Below, piece by piece: positions 34,097 to 44,450 of a stretch of DNA of 64,000 bases. This DNA comes from Bartonella raoultii (lineage in GTDB: Bacteria > Pseudomonadota > Alphaproteobacteria > Rhizobiales > Rhizobiaceae): NCBI RefSeq assembly GCF_019659805.1, contig NZ_JAIFRO010000003.1:181711-245710 (forward strand), given 5' to 3'. Numbering within the stretch: position 1 is the stretch's first letter; each line of letters begins with the position of its first letter. Made by a program: the position numbers and the translations under genes. Under the pieces are notes generated by a model. It was not told where the DNA came from and made no database searches. It saw only the letters and a program-made list of their open reading frames with translations.

Positions 34097-34732
34097 TTAT
34101 AAAAGTTTACGTATTAAATTGCGAAGGTAGACAATAAGTTCATCATTAAACCATGGATTCTTCTGTAACCAAAAAGTATTTCTCCATGACGGATGAGGCA
34201 AAGGCATAACATTATAGCCTCGAGGTTGACGTATGGAAAGAATGTTTTTCCAATCATAAACAGTAGCGGATACGGTTTTATGTTGTAGCTCTGTAATATG
34301 CCATTTTTGAGCATAACTTCCAATAGCAAGAACAAGTTTTATTTGAGGCATAGCTTGGAATACTTTTTCATGCCATATTTTTTGACATTCCCGTCTTGGT
34401 GGTAAATCAGATTTATTGGAATCATAACCTGGAAAACAAAACCCCATTGGAACAATAGCAAACAGGGATCTGTTATAAAACTCATCTTTTGTTACATTTA
34501 GCCAATGACGCAATTTTTCACCAGAACGGTCATTAAAAGGGATAGAACTTTCATGGACACGCAATCCTGGTGCTTGGCCTGCAATTGCAATTGAGGCCGT
34601 ATCAGATAAATAAACTACAGGATTTGGTTCATGGGGAAGAGGAGGAAGATAATGAGGGTCCTGCCTACAAATACGACAAGAATAAATTTCCTTTTCAAGT
34701 TTGGCAATTTGATTATAATGTTCTTGCTTCAT
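34097..34732 (-). CDS. Uracil-DNA glycosylase family protein
   Basis: A 211-residue member of the UDG superfamily. Motif 1 is IAGQAPGLRVHESSIPFNDR, where GQAPG is the water-activating loop. The second hallmark is the minor-groove loop LPHPSWRNTFW (HPSWRN). MGFCFPG and VLAIGSYAQKWH are further family segments. An N-terminal CRIC pair (Cys19, Cys22) resembles half of the iron-sulphur ligand set of type 4/5 enzymes, but matching C-terminal cysteines are not evident. It should remove uracil or a related damaged base from DNA. It is likely co-transcribed with the Lrp gene. Confidence 0.85.
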   Translation of the reverse strand: MKQEHYNQIAKLEKEIYSCRICRQDPHYLPPLPHEPNPVVYLSDTASIAIAGQAPGLRVHESSIPFNDRSGEKLRHWLNVTKDEFYNRSLFAIVPMGFCFPGYDSNKSDLPPRRECQKIWHEKVFQAMPQIKLVLAIGSYAQKWHITELQHKTVSATVYDWKNILSIRQPRGYNVMPLPHPSWRNTFWLQKNPWFNDELIVYLRNLIRKLL

Positions 34733-34777
34733 CGAAAAATAAAAATTAGAAAACTTTTTCTGAAAAAAATATTTCCT

Positions 34778-35326
34778 CTATTCTGTTCGAGGATGTCTTT
34801 TTCGCCATTTTTTTGGTTTTTGGAAACTTGATTGCCATATTCCTTCTTTTTTCTTTCTAGCCTCTTGTTCTTCTTTGGGATAATCATAGTAACTTAAAGC
34901 CCAGCCATCACGTACAAGCGTTGCATTAATATTGCTAATTTGTTTTGTGTTACATGTTGCAAGGATACGACGATATTTATCTTTTTTATGCCAATGACAT
35001 GTAACAGGTTGATTGGCTATGAGATGCTCTAAATATTTTTTCGCCTCAAGTCCACACGGATAGCGCGCTTCCTTATTACCACAAAATTGTTGAAGCTCAG
35101 GAGCGTCAATCCCTATAAGCCGAATCATAATGGAAGAAATCATGATCGAATCACCATCAATGACGACTGCATTTCCTTTGATAGATGATTTAGAAACAAA
35201 AGCAGTCCCTTTAGGGGCTGTCTGTATTTGTTTAAAATACACTGTCATAATAAGAAGAAAGCTAATAATGCTAAAACTAATAATTTTTAAGCTCAAGTTG
35301 CTTAGATGAAAATATTTTTTTTTCAT
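34778..35326 (-). CDS. Membrane-anchored/secreted thermonuclease-family nuclease
   Basis: A 182-residue protein with an N-terminal hydrophobic segment (ISFSIISFLLIMTVYF, residues ~15-30) acting as signal or anchor, followed by a staphylococcal-nuclease fold. VVIDGDSIMI and IRLIGIDAPELQQFCG supply the Ca-binding Asp and one catalytic Arg plus Glu. DKYRRILATC matches the second catalytic Arg region, and VRDGWALSYYDY closes the fold. It probably cleaves nucleic acid outside the cytoplasm. Convergent neighbours are absent and it is 45 bases upstream of the glycosylase gene on the same strand. Confidence 0.88.
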   Translation of the reverse strand: MKKKYFHLSNLSLKIISFSIISFLLIMTVYFKQIQTAPKGTAFVSKSSIKGNAVVIDGDSIMISSIMIRLIGIDAPELQQFCGNKEARYPCGLEAKKYLEHLIANQPVTCHWHKKDKYRRILATCNTKQISNINATLVRDGWALSYYDYPKEEQEARKKKEGIWQSSFQKPKKWRKRHPRTE

Positions 35327-35665
35327 GGCATAAAAATTATTATCACCAACATGCTTAATTTAATACAAGCATTTATAATTTGCAGGATATAATTTCACTC
35401 TTTTGCTCTTAATAAGTATTGAATGAATTAATCTCATTATATTTTATAAACTGGCATATTCGGTTTATATGCACAATTGCATGGTTATCATATTATAATA
35501 GATTTTATAATTAAAATCTAAATAAGCGCTCAAAAAACAAACCAACTCACTTTTATATTATCCACACGCTTTACTTTTTATAAAAAAACATTTTTCAGGT
35601 AATTCGAAAGGAAAAAATACCTTTCGCTTCTTTTGCAAAAGATACAAGTTAAACTCTCTAACCTA
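35327..35665. other. Non-coding spacer with hairpin downstream of rpmG
   Basis: No open frame of note. A hairpin at 35605-35626 has seven-base-pair arms CGAAAGG/CCTTTCG around an eight-base AT loop. It lies 40 bases past the rpmG stop and may be its terminator, although no clean T tract follows on the minus strand. The rest is AT-rich. Confidence 0.5.
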
Positions 35666-35833
35666 TTATTTTATTTTTGTTTCTTTAAATTCAACGTGTT
35701 TTCTTACAACTGGATCATACTTACGTTTACTCATTTTGTCTGTAGTTGTACGGCTGTTTTTCTTTGTAACATAGAAAAAACCAGTATCTGCCGTTGATAA
35801 AAGCTTAATTTTGATGGTTGCTGCCTTAGCCAT
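35666..35833 (-). CDS. rpmG: 50S ribosomal protein L33
   Basis: A 55-residue basic protein starting [20 protein letters not shown], with the L33 core [20 protein letters not shown] and the end [15 protein letters not shown]. No zinc-binding cysteines are present, so this is the cysteine-free (C-) form. It is part of the large ribosomal subunit near the E site. GAGGTAT-like sequence on the plus strand corresponds to a modest ribosome-binding region (AGGATACC). It is monocistronic, with its own strong promoter at 35916-35943. Confidence 0.97.
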   Translation of the reverse strand: MAKAATIKIKLLSTADTGFFYVTKKNSRTTTDKMSKRKYDPVVRKHVEFKETKIK

Positions 35834-35915
35834 AATTGAGGTATCCTATTTATTTTGAATAATGATATTATCTTCTTATCAAAAGCTATTTTAAATCTAA
35901 TCAGACTTTGCGGCA

Positions 35916-35943
35916 ACACTACGGATGTTCAAAAAAAAGTCAA
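35916..35943 (-). promoter_or_regulatory. Probable sigma-70 promoter of rpmG
   Basis: On the minus strand TTGACT (-35) is followed after 16 bases by TAGTGT (-10). The arrangement TTGAC followed by a weak TAGTGTT element is common at alphaproteobacterial ribosomal-protein promoters. It would give a leader of about 75 bases before the rpmG ATG, and it overlaps the last codons of the MFS gene. Confidence 0.6.
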
Positions 35944-37112
35944 GGGCTGTTTCGTTTTCTTATAAGCTGAACAAATACTAAAATACTATATAAACCCAAA
36001 AAACAAGATATTGCTACTGAAAAACCAAAAGGTTTAAATAGATCCATAGATTGTCCGATAATGGTTGGACCAATAAGCATACCAATCCCATAGCAAAAGA
36101 TAAAAGCAGAATTTGCAATAGCAAGTTCATGTCCTTGAAGGCGTGCACCTAGATGTGCAAGACCAATTGTATAAAGACCAGCAGATACACCACCAAGAAG
36201 AAAAAGATCAGACATTAAAATCCATGGATATTGAATGACCCATGGTATCATAAAAGTTCCAATAAAACCTAAGAGAGCACAGCTTATAAGAAGATAGCGC
36301 CTGTCTTTTGCATAATCACTTATAATACTTATAGGAATTAAAAGAAAAACATTGCCAAGTGCGAGGGTTGCCATAAAATGTGCAGCCTCTTTTTCGCTAT
36401 ATCCAATGGATAAACTAAAAGGTGTTATAAGAGTTAAGGCTCCCATTTGAATAGCACCGTAAACAAATACTGCCATCATTGCACTTGGAACGTGCAAAAT
36501 ATAAGGAAAAAATGGTGTAGGCTGATTTTCTTTAAATTCTGGACTTAATTTCCAAGCTGCAATAATTGGTATAGCAGCAAGTAAAATAAGGATACAGCCT
36601 GTGGCAAAAGGTAAAAATCCTTGAGTACCTACTTTTGCAAGAAGGGTTGGTCCTATAGCAAACCCTAATCCTAATACAATTGCATAAATAGAAAGTACCA
36701 AACCACGTTTTTTAGGGGGAGCATAACTGTTAATCCAAAACTCTGAAAGAATAAACATAACTGTCATAGTGAAATGTAATATAAACCTTAAAATAAACCA
36801 AACCCCTATGTGTTCAAAAAAATAAAATCCTAAAAAACTCAAATATCCTATAGCCATCATCAATAATATTGTTTTAGCAATACCTAAATACATGGCGATT
36901 CGAGCAGTAAAAACTGCGGCAATAATTGTGGCAATTCCACCAACTGTTCCACTGTAACCGATGGCACTATTTGAAATTCCCTTTTTAGCCATTAAAAGTG
37001 AAACAAGTTGCGTTCCCATTCCCAATGCTGCTCCAACGGTGCCAATGGTTGTAATAGCGGCAATAATTGCACGCAAAGAATTATTGGGAGAAGGTAAAGT
37101 TTTTTTTATCAT
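35940..37112 (-). CDS. Major facilitator superfamily transporter (YcaD-like)
   Basis: A 390-residue membrane protein with about twelve hydrophobic spans in two halves. SGTVGGIATIIAAVFTARIA and a charged loop before span 4 fit the MFS pattern, and YAPPKKRGLVLSIYAIVLGL corresponds to the conserved RGLVLSIYAIV of the YcaD subgroup. The substrate is unknown. It lies downstream of rnr on the same strand, about 270 bases away, and just upstream of the rpmG promoter. No disruption is seen. Confidence 0.88.
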   Translation of the reverse strand: MIKKTLPSPNNSLRAIIAAITTIGTVGAALGMGTQLVSLLMAKKGISNSAIGYSGTVGGIATIIAAVFTARIAMYLGIAKTILLMMAIGYLSFLGFYFFEHIGVWFILRFILHFTMTVMFILSEFWINSYAPPKKRGLVLSIYAIVLGLGFAIGPTLLAKVGTQGFLPFATGCILILLAAIPIIAAWKLSPEFKENQPTPFFPYILHVPSAMMAVFVYGAIQMGALTLITPFSLSIGYSEKEAAHFMATLALGNVFLLIPISIISDYAKDRRYLLISCALLGFIGTFMIPWVIQYPWILMSDLFLLGGVSAGLYTIGLAHLGARLQGHELAIANSAFIFCYGIGMLIGPTIIGQSMDLFKPFGFSVAISCFLGLYSILVFVQLIRKRNSP

Positions 37113-37383
37113 AGGAATTAATTATTTCTGTTATTCATCTAATTATGAAAAGTAAATTTGGAATGAAAAAAGGCAAGTTTATCCGTTTTATTTTTTACTA
37201 TGCTTATTTATTGAGACAGATGAAATATATAACCTTATATGCGAAAGAAATATGTTAAAATAATATAACAATGATATATTATAGATCATTTGTTGGTATA
37301 AATTTACTACTTTTTTGTTTTTATCCTCAAAATTTCATTTAAGGAGAGGATAGTACAATAATTTATTTATATTAAAATTTTTA

Positions 37384-39666
37384 TTATTTTATGTATTTTT
37401 TCTTTTTATAAAGAGTGCGCTTTCGTTTTTTCTCGATAAACTTCCTTTTATGATAAGAGGTAGATGAAAAAGCTATTGGACGAGGCTCAGTTAAAAGTTC
37501 AAAACATAAAGCTCCAGCAAAAGGTTGTACTGTTATGAGTTTTACTTCTACGCTATCCGTTAATTGATACCCTTTATGATTTTGCTGTCCTATTAGAGTA
37601 TGTTGTGCTTCATCAAAATGATAATAATCATTTTTAAGTGTAGAAATATGTACAAAACCATCTGTATTGAGTTTATCAAGTGAGACAAAAAGACCTGCTT
37701 TTGTAACTCCAGAAATGCGACCTTTAAAAGTATAACCAATTTTATTGGCTAAATAGTGTGCGACAAGCCGATCAACAGTTTCTCTTTCAGCTATCATTGC
37801 ACGCCGTTCATATAAAGAAATTTTTGTAGCAATTTCTGCAAGATCGTGTTCTTGTTTATCTGTTAATTTATCCTTTCCTAATTTTAGGGCTTTAATGAGT
37901 GCACGATGAACAATAAGATCAGCATAACGACGGATTGGTGATGTAAAATGTGTATAGTTATGCAAATTTAAACCAAAGTGACCAATATTTTGAGGGTTAT
38001 ATTCTGCTTGAGATTGTGAACGCAGAATAACTTGATTAACTAATTCTTGTTGTTGAGTATTTGCGACTTTTGCTAGAATATTGTTAAGGCGTGCTGATGT
38101 TAATTCAGCACCGCGTGAAAGTGACAGCCCTAAACTTTGCAGAAAAGTCCGTAATACTTCCTGTTTTGCAAGAGAGGGAGTATCATGAACACGATAGAGG
38201 AGGGGTTGATGATGCTTTTTTAATGTTTCAGAAGCTGCAATATTTGCTTGTATCATCAACTCTTCAATCAAACGATGTGCTTCTAGATGTGGTTCATTCA
38301 CAACATTTTTGATACATCCATTTTTATCAAGGATAATCTTTTTTTCTGCTATTTCTAATTCCAGTGGCTGTCTAAGATTCCGCGCAATTTTAAGGCTCTT
38401 ATATGCTTTCCATAATGGTTGCACAATATTTTCAAAAAAGGGCTCTATTTTTTTATTAATTTGTCCTTCAATTGCTGATTGGATTTCTTGATAAGAAAAC
38501 TTTGCTACCACACGCACCATAACTCGATGAAAACTATGGTTTCGTTTATTACCATTTGCATCAAAAACCATACGAACTGCTAAAGCAGGTCGATCTTTTC
38601 CTTCGCATAAAGAACATAAATTATTAGAAATGCGTTCCGGCAACATCGGCACAACAGTATCAGGAAAATACACAGAATTTCCCCGTTTTAATGCTTCTTT
38701 ATCTAAAGCACTTCCTACTTTTATATAGTAAGAAACATCTGCAATTGCGACGATAACGATCCACCCACCAAGATTTTCAGGATTTTCATCCTTTGTTGCA
38801 TAAACTGCATCATCATGGTCTTTTGCATCTGGTGGATCGATTGTAACAAGAGGTAATTGCCGCCAATCTTCGCGATCATCTATGCTAGCAGGTTTTATAT
38901 GTTTTACTTGCTCCAGAACATCTTCAGGAAAAATATAGGGAATTCCTTTTGAAAGAAGAGCAATCATTGACAATGATTTTTCATTATTAATATGTCCTAA
39001 AACATTTTTTATCTGTGCACTTTTAAATCCATAACCAGTATGTTTTTTAATTTCAACTTCAACAAGATCACCAGATTTTATCTTCATTTCTGATAATGTT
39101 TCAAGAGTTAGTTCATTTATTTTACGATCTATGGGCTCAAGTCTCCATTGACCATTTTCTAATTTTTGTACAATACCAAATATACTTTTAGGGGGAAGGT
39201 CAATCTTGCGAATAATTCGTCCTGTATAAGGAAAAACTTTAGACGTTTTATTGCGAAAAATTTTTACAAGAATATGGTCTCCAACACCGATATTTATCCC
39301 TTTTGTGCGGTAAAAATGGTTTATTATAATATTGGGTTTTGAATCATTTTTCCATTCAAGAGGTTGTGCAATTAATCCACCATCTTTATCGCGCTCATTA
39401 ATTTTTACTAAAACAATCGGCGGTAACTTTTCTTTGCTTATCGCCTTTTTACGCTTTGTAGATATAAGATTTTCATCCTTTAATTCACGTAATATATTTT
39501 TTAACCAAATACGAGAATTGCTTTTTAAATTAAAAGCTCTGGCGATTTCACGTTTGCTTGATAAGTCAGGATTCTCATTAATAAAGGCAAGAATTTCCTT
39601 CTTATTGGGTAGCTTTTCCATATCCAATGACTGTAAATATTTTGTTTTTTTTTCATTTTTTGCCAA
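37384..39666 (-). CDS. rnr: Ribonuclease R
   Basis: A 760-residue 3'-to-5' exoribonuclease that degrades structured RNA. Order of domains: N-terminal helix-turn-helix (SSKREIARAFNLKSNSRIWL), cold-shock-type OB domains, and the RNB catalytic domain with DPPDAKDHDDAVYA (metal-binding aspartates, about residue 270). NNLCSLCEGKDRPALAVRMV and FTSPIRRYADLIVHRALIKA follow, then an S1 domain (FKGRISGVTKAGLFVSLDKL) and a lysine-rich tail. The start is four bases after the topA stop, so the two are co-transcribed. Confidence 0.97.
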   Translation of the reverse strand: MAKNEKKTKYLQSLDMEKLPNKKEILAFINENPDLSSKREIARAFNLKSNSRIWLKNILRELKDENLISTKRKKAISKEKLPPIVLVKINERDKDGGLIAQPLEWKNDSKPNIIINHFYRTKGINIGVGDHILVKIFRNKTSKVFPYTGRIIRKIDLPPKSIFGIVQKLENGQWRLEPIDRKINELTLETLSEMKIKSGDLVEVEIKKHTGYGFKSAQIKNVLGHINNEKSLSMIALLSKGIPYIFPEDVLEQVKHIKPASIDDREDWRQLPLVTIDPPDAKDHDDAVYATKDENPENLGGWIVIVAIADVSYYIKVGSALDKEALKRGNSVYFPDTVVPMLPERISNNLCSLCEGKDRPALAVRMVFDANGNKRNHSFHRVMVRVVAKFSYQEIQSAIEGQINKKIEPFFENIVQPLWKAYKSLKIARNLRQPLELEIAEKKIILDKNGCIKNVVNEPHLEAHRLIEELMIQANIAASETLKKHHQPLLYRVHDTPSLAKQEVLRTFLQSLGLSLSRGAELTSARLNNILAKVANTQQQELVNQVILRSQSQAEYNPQNIGHFGLNLHNYTHFTSPIRRYADLIVHRALIKALKLGKDKLTDKQEHDLAEIATKISLYERRAMIAERETVDRLVAHYLANKIGYTFKGRISGVTKAGLFVSLDKLNTDGFVHISTLKNDYYHFDEAQHTLIGQQNHKGYQLTDSVEVKLITVQPFAGALCFELLTEPRPIAFSSTSYHKRKFIEKKRKRTLYKKKKYIK

Positions 39667-39669
39667 AAT

Positions 39670-42231
39670 TCATGTCTCTTTTTTTGAGGAAGAAGTTATT
39701 TTTGAGGTTTTCTTTTTACCGGATATTTTAGCCGATATAAGTTCTAAGGCTTCTGAAAGTACTACATGCATTGGATCTTTATCTTTCGGCAATGTTGCAT
39801 TAATTTTACCCCAATTAACATATGGGCCATAACGTCCATTACGTACAGTCACAGCTCCTCCCTCTGGATGATCACCTAATGTTGCCAATGCCGCTGGTGT
39901 TGCTCTTCCTCGTTTTTTGTTATTTTCTTGTTTTTCAGCAAGTACTGTAACAGCACGATTAATACCGATATCAAAAACGTCATCTATATGGGGAAGAGGT
40001 GCAGATTTTCCATCATGACTAAGATAGGGACCATATCTCCCAATTGTAGCCGTAATTATTTTTCCTGTTTCAGGATGAAGGCCAATTTCACGAGGTAAAG
40101 ATATTAAAGTTAAAGCCTTCTCAAGAGTCATATCTTTTGTTGCCCATTCTTTTGGTAGCCCTACACGTTTTGCTCCTTTATTTTCACCAACTTGAATATA
40201 AGGTCCAAAACGACCGTTGCGAAGAGAAACTTCTTTTTCTGTTTGAGGATCAATACCAAGTATAATGGGATCATCATTTCGTATATTTTCATTTTCTTCT
40301 CCCATTTCTGTACCAAGTTGGCGTGTGTATTTACATTCAGGATAATTAGAACAGCCAACAAATGCTCCATAACGGCCTAATTTTAATGATAACTGGCCGT
40401 TACTACAAAGAGGACAGGAACGAACATCACTTCCGTCGTCACGGGCAGGAAAGGCAAGAGGTGCTAGTGCAACATTTAAAACGTCCAATACATTAGATAT
40501 ACGAAGTTCTTGGATATTGTTAATAGATGCGTTAAATCCATCCCAAAAGTCGCGCAACACATCTTTCCAAAAAAGTTTTCCATCTGATATAAGGTCTAAT
40601 TTTTCTTCAAGGTTTGCTGTAAAATCATATTCAACATAGCGATTAAAAAAATTTCCAAGAAAAGCTGTAACAATACGTCCTTTTGCGTCAGGAATAAGCT
40701 TTTTTTTGTCAATTACAATATATCCACGATCACAAAGCGTAGCTAATGTTGATGCATAAGTTGAAGGACGACCTATTCCTAATTCTTCCAGTTTTTTAAT
40801 TAAAGAAGCTTCAGAATAACGGGAAGGGGGCTCTGTGCTGTGTTGTACAGATTCAACTTTTTCTTTTGTAAGGACTTCATTCGTATTTATTTCCGGTAAA
40901 CGTAAAGTTTCATTTTCTTCATTATTTTCATCTTCTCGTTGATCTGTATATACAGAAATAAAACCATCAAAGCGCATAACAGAACCTGTAGCGCGTAAAT
41001 TTGCGTGGTTTTCTCCTTGTTGTGCTTCAATTTCAACAGTTGTACGTTCAATTTCAGCTGAACGCATTTGGCTGGCAATTGCGCGCTTCCATATAAGCTC
41101 ATATAGCTTTGCTTGATCACTATCGAGAAAATTGCGAACGTGATTCGGAATTCGTTGAAAATCTGTTGGACGGATAGCTTCATGTGCTTCCTGTGCGTTT
41201 TTTGCTTTTGTAGAATAAAAACGTGGTTTTTCAGGAATATACTCCTTACCAAAAGATTCATGAATAACTTTTCGTGCAGAATCAATGGCTTCTGGTGCTA
41301 TTTGAACACCATCGGTACGCATATAAGTAATAAGCCCTGCCATTTCACCATTAATTTCAATACCTTCATAAAGTTTTTGTGCAACTTGCATAGTCCGAGA
41401 AGCAGAAAAACCAAGTTTTGAAGAAGCTGCTTGCTGTAAAGTGGATGTTGTAAATGGAGGAAAAGGATTTCTCTTTGCGGGTTTTGCTTCAACACTGAGT
41501 GTACGGTATTTTGCTTTCTCTAACATAAAGCGAATCTGATCTGCTTGCTCTTGAGATTGAATATCAAGTCTTCCAATCTTTTTTTGATTAAACATTGTTA
41601 ATCTAGCCTGGAAACTATCATCTCGTATGGTTTTTAAGTGTGTTGTAATGGACCAATAATCCTCTTTAATAAAGTGTTCTATTTCTGATTCACGGTCACA
41701 AATAATACGCAAAGCAACGGATTGGACGCGACCAGCTGAGCGTGCACCAGGAAGTTTTCGCCATAAAACAGGGGAAAGTGTAAAACCAACGAGATAATCA
41801 AGAGCACGACGTGCCAGGTAGGCATCGACAAGTGATATATCAATATCACGTGGATTATTCATCGCATCAAGCACAGATTTTTTCGTAATAGCATTGAATA
41901 CAACTCGTTTAACAGGTTTATCCTTTAAAACTTTTTTTTGACGAAGAACATCTAGAATATGCCACGAAATAGCTTCTCCTTCACGATCAGGGTCAGTTGC
42001 TAAGATAAGGCTATCAGCTTCTTTAACTGCTTTTGCTATTTCATTTAAGCGTTTCGCAGCGGCAGAATCTATATCCCATTTCATAGAAAAATCTTGATCA
42101 GGTAAGACAGAACCATCTTTTGCAGGCAAATCACGGACATGTCCGAATGAAGCCACTACTTTATATTGAGATCCAAGATATTTATTAATTGTTTTTGCTT
42201 TTGCTGGAGATTCAACGATAACGATATTCAT
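39670..42231 (-). CDS. topA: DNA topoisomerase I
   Basis: An 853-residue type IA topoisomerase that relaxes negative supercoils. The TOPRIM N-terminus MNIVIVESPAKAKTINKYLG and ATDPDREGEAISWHI carry the metal-binding Glu and DxD. GLITYMRTDG holds the catalytic tyrosine (about residue 310), and the gate sequence RVQSVALRIICDRE is conserved. The C-terminal part has one four-cysteine zinc ribbon (CPLCSNGQL to CSNYPEC), then three GRYGPY-type repeats and a basic tail. It is in the operon with rnr downstream. Confidence 0.97.
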   Translation of the reverse strand: MNIVIVESPAKAKTINKYLGSQYKVVASFGHVRDLPAKDGSVLPDQDFSMKWDIDSAAAKRLNEIAKAVKEADSLILATDPDREGEAISWHILDVLRQKKVLKDKPVKRVVFNAITKKSVLDAMNNPRDIDISLVDAYLARRALDYLVGFTLSPVLWRKLPGARSAGRVQSVALRIICDRESEIEHFIKEDYWSITTHLKTIRDDSFQARLTMFNQKKIGRLDIQSQEQADQIRFMLEKAKYRTLSVEAKPAKRNPFPPFTTSTLQQAASSKLGFSASRTMQVAQKLYEGIEINGEMAGLITYMRTDGVQIAPEAIDSARKVIHESFGKEYIPEKPRFYSTKAKNAQEAHEAIRPTDFQRIPNHVRNFLDSDQAKLYELIWKRAIASQMRSAEIERTTVEIEAQQGENHANLRATGSVMRFDGFISVYTDQREDENNEENETLRLPEINTNEVLTKEKVESVQHSTEPPSRYSEASLIKKLEELGIGRPSTYASTLATLCDRGYIVIDKKKLIPDAKGRIVTAFLGNFFNRYVEYDFTANLEEKLDLISDGKLFWKDVLRDFWDGFNASINNIQELRISNVLDVLNVALAPLAFPARDDGSDVRSCPLCSNGQLSLKLGRYGAFVGCSNYPECKYTRQLGTEMGEENENIRNDDPIILGIDPQTEKEVSLRNGRFGPYIQVGENKGAKRVGLPKEWATKDMTLEKALTLISLPREIGLHPETGKIITATIGRYGPYLSHDGKSAPLPHIDDVFDIGINRAVTVLAEKQENNKKRGRATPAALATLGDHPEGGAVTVRNGRYGPYVNWGKINATLPKDKDPMHVVLSEALELISAKISGKKKTSKITSSSKKET

Positions 42232-42472
42232 AATTTTACCCGAATGTTGAAATAAAAATTTTTTTATAAACGCCTTTCACAGGAATAGCTAATGGCAATT
42301 GATTAAGAGCACATAAAAAAATTGATATTATACAACTTGTGATTGTTATTATTAAAACATACCCTATATGAAATTACACGTTTTATTTTCCACGGTTAAT
42401 ACAAGAGTGTACGGCGGAGTACTAAGGTAACGTCTATTGAGAGGTGGGGAGAATACTCAAGGATAGAAGATT

Positions 42473-42679
42473 ATGTTTATAAATCATTTAAAAGTTATCC
42501 AATATATTACAGATATGTCAAAACAAATGAACCAGATGGCACGTCAAGCGCGAAGCCCTCTTTTAGCGCTACTTTTGGATATGGCAGCTAAAGAAGGGCA
42601 AAGCATTATTAATAGTGCTGAGACTCTGGGGGAAGATTCGAACTCGACAATGACACATAACCACCACAGTGTCGAGTAA
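42473..42679 (+). CDS. Small conserved-looking protein of unknown function
   Basis: A 68-residue frame preceded by AAGGATAGAAG. It has an amphipathic helical core (YITDMSKQMNQMARQ, SPLLALLLDMAAKEG) and a polar tail with two histidines. Its 3' end overlaps the dprA stop region by 71 bases on the opposite strand. The composition is protein-like and short proteins of this kind occur in related genomes, but this is from pattern only. Could be a chance frame. Confidence 0.4.
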   Translation: MFINHLKVIQYITDMSKQMNQMARQARSPLLALLLDMAAKEGQSIINSAETLGEDSNSTMTHNHHSVE

Positions 42680-43841
42680 GTTTTCCAGCTAGATCGAGTT
42701 CCATCAGCAAAAGATAAAGGTTTTGTAATGAAACACCTGAGTGATTACTGAGTGTATCTAAGTCGATTGGAGTTGTTGAGAGAGCTGAGAGAACAGCTGC
42801 ACGCTCTGCATTATCTCCAAAGGAAGAAGGATTGTCATTTTTTTTATTAGATGAATGGCAACTTTCTCCTTCTAATTGAAGAGACGATGGTTCTTCAAAT
42901 AAATTCGGTTGGATATTGACAGTGGGTGGTGTTAGTGGTGTCAATGCTTCTACAATATCGGATGGATGTGTGGTTAGAAGAGCACCGTCCTTTATAAGGT
43001 TGTTCGTACCAACGGATCGTGGATCAAGTGGAGAACCCGGAATTGCAAAGATTAATCGTCCCATTTCTGCTGCTTGACGTGCAGTAATAAGAGATCCAGA
43101 TCGCATGGCAGCTTCTACCACAAGAAGTCCAAGTGAAAGACCCGCAATAATACGATTTCTTCTTGGAAAATCGATAGCGCGAGGTTTCCAAGCGATAGGC
43201 ATTTCGCTAATAATTGCTCCGCCGTTACTGATTATATCTTCATGCAATTTCTTATTTTCAGGAGGATAGATGTGATCAATTCCACCAGCCATAACTGCAA
43301 CTGTACCTGTTTTTAGACTTGCTTGATGTGCAATACTATCAATTCCACGCGCTAACCCCGAGATAATTGTAAAACCAGAATCTCCAAGAAAATATGCAAA
43401 TTGAGCCGTAAGCTTTTTACCTGCAGCTGAAGCATTGCGAGATCCTACAATTCCAACCGATGGTTTCTGAAAAGCTAATACATTGCCTTTTATAGCAATA
43501 AGTGGTGGTGATGCTTCTGTAATTTTTAGGAAAGCTGGATAATCTGGTTCTCCTATACCAACAAACCGAATGCCTAACTTTTCTGCTTCTAGCATTTCTT
43601 TTTCAGCGTCCTCTAAACTTGCTATTCTTATAGATGTAGAAAGACCACCTTTTTTACTAAGTTCAGGAAGTGCTTCTAGGGCGCTTTCTGCTGTTTTATA
43701 ATGATCAATAAGATCACGAAAACCCACTGCTCCAATATTTTCACTTCGCAATAATCGTAACCAGTTTAAGCGTTGACGATCCGTGAGCAAAATTCCTTTA
43801 TTTTTCCCCGTTTTAAGTACCAATCTTGCCTTCTTTCCCAA
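42609..43841 (-). CDS. dprA: DNA-processing protein A (DprA/Smf)
   Basis: A 410-residue protein that binds incoming single-stranded DNA and loads RecA in natural transformation. An N-terminal SAM-like part ([20 protein letters not shown]) precedes the Rossmann-type DprA domain: [87 protein letters not shown]-terminal winged-helix-like segment follows. The start overlaps plsY by 29 bases; a later start is possible. It matters for uptake of transferred DNA, which fits a lineage using gene transfer agents (inference). Confidence 0.95.
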   Translation of the reverse strand: MGKKARLVLKTGKNKGILLTDRQRLNWLRLLRSENIGAVGFRDLIDHYKTAESALEALPELSKKGGLSTSIRIASLEDAEKEMLEAEKLGIRFVGIGEPDYPAFLKITEASPPLIAIKGNVLAFQKPSVGIVGSRNASAAGKKLTAQFAYFLGDSGFTIISGLARGIDSIAHQASLKTGTVAVMAGGIDHIYPPENKKLHEDIISNGGAIISEMPIAWKPRAIDFPRRNRIIAGLSLGLLVVEAAMRSGSLITARQAAEMGRLIFAIPGSPLDPRSVGTNNLIKDGALLTTHPSDIVEALTPLTPPTVNIQPNLFEEPSSLQLEGESCHSSNKKNDNPSSFGDNAERAAVLSALSTTPIDLDTLSNHSGVSLQNLYLLLMELDLAGKLTRHCGGYVSLSSSNLPPESQHY

Positions 43842-44445
43842 CTAATAATCTACTAATATTTTCATGATGTTTTATAATCACCAGTATGCTCATTATGATT
43901 AACATACAATGAGCATAAAAAGAAGGATAGGAAAAATAAACAAATATTGGAACTATAATTACAGACATAAGTGCAGATAAGGAAGAATAGCGGGCCAGTA
44001 AAAAAAATGCTATCCACGTAATAATAAAGACAACAGCTGCTGGCCAGTAAAACCCCAAGCATACACCTAAATAAGTTGCAACACCTTTACCACCTTTAAA
44101 TTTAAGCCATATAGGAAAGAGATGCCCCAAAAAGGCAAAAAAACCAGCTAGAAAAATAATGATACTATTTTCTGTTGGAGCACTTAGAAATCTTACACTG
44201 AAAACAACAAAAGTTCCTTTTAATATATCGCAAAGAAGTGTGAAAGCAGCAATTTTTTTATTTCCTGTTCGTAAAACATTTGTAGCTCCAATATTTCCTG
44301 ACCCAATTGTTCTTACATCACCAAGTTTGGCTAATCGTGTAAAAATCAGACCAAATGGTATAGAACCAATAAGATAAGATATCAGAAAAGTCAGCCATAT
44401 AGAGAACTGAAAAAGTATTTCATTTTCATGCATCAAGAAGCTCAT
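43813..44445 (-). CDS. plsY: Acyl-phosphate:glycerol-3-phosphate acyltransferase
   Basis: A 210-residue integral membrane protein with about five spans. It makes lysophosphatidic acid from acyl-phosphate and glycerol-3-phosphate. Conserved loops are present: [38 protein letters not shown] and [18 protein letters not shown]. Five bases separate it from the upstream pyrC' stop, and the downstream dprA overlaps its end, so it is an internal gene of the pyrB operon. The first ATG is used; MHENE four codons later is possible. Confidence 0.95.
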   Translation of the reverse strand: MSFLMHENEILFQFSIWLTFLISYLIGSIPFGLIFTRLAKLGDVRTIGSGNIGATNVLRTGNKKIAAFTLLCDILKGTFVVFSVRFLSAPTENSIIIFLAGFFAFLGHLFPIWLKFKGGKGVATYLGVCLGFYWPAAVVFIITWIAFFLLARYSSLSALMSVIIVPIFVYFSYPSFYAHCMLIIMSILVIIKHHENISRLLVGKEGKIGT

Positions 44446-44450
44446 TAAGT

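Noticed and set aside
39332-39832. 166-codon plus-strand frame across the topA/rnr junction
   Set aside because: It is antisense to two well-supported genes, with no ribosome-binding site or protein-like features.
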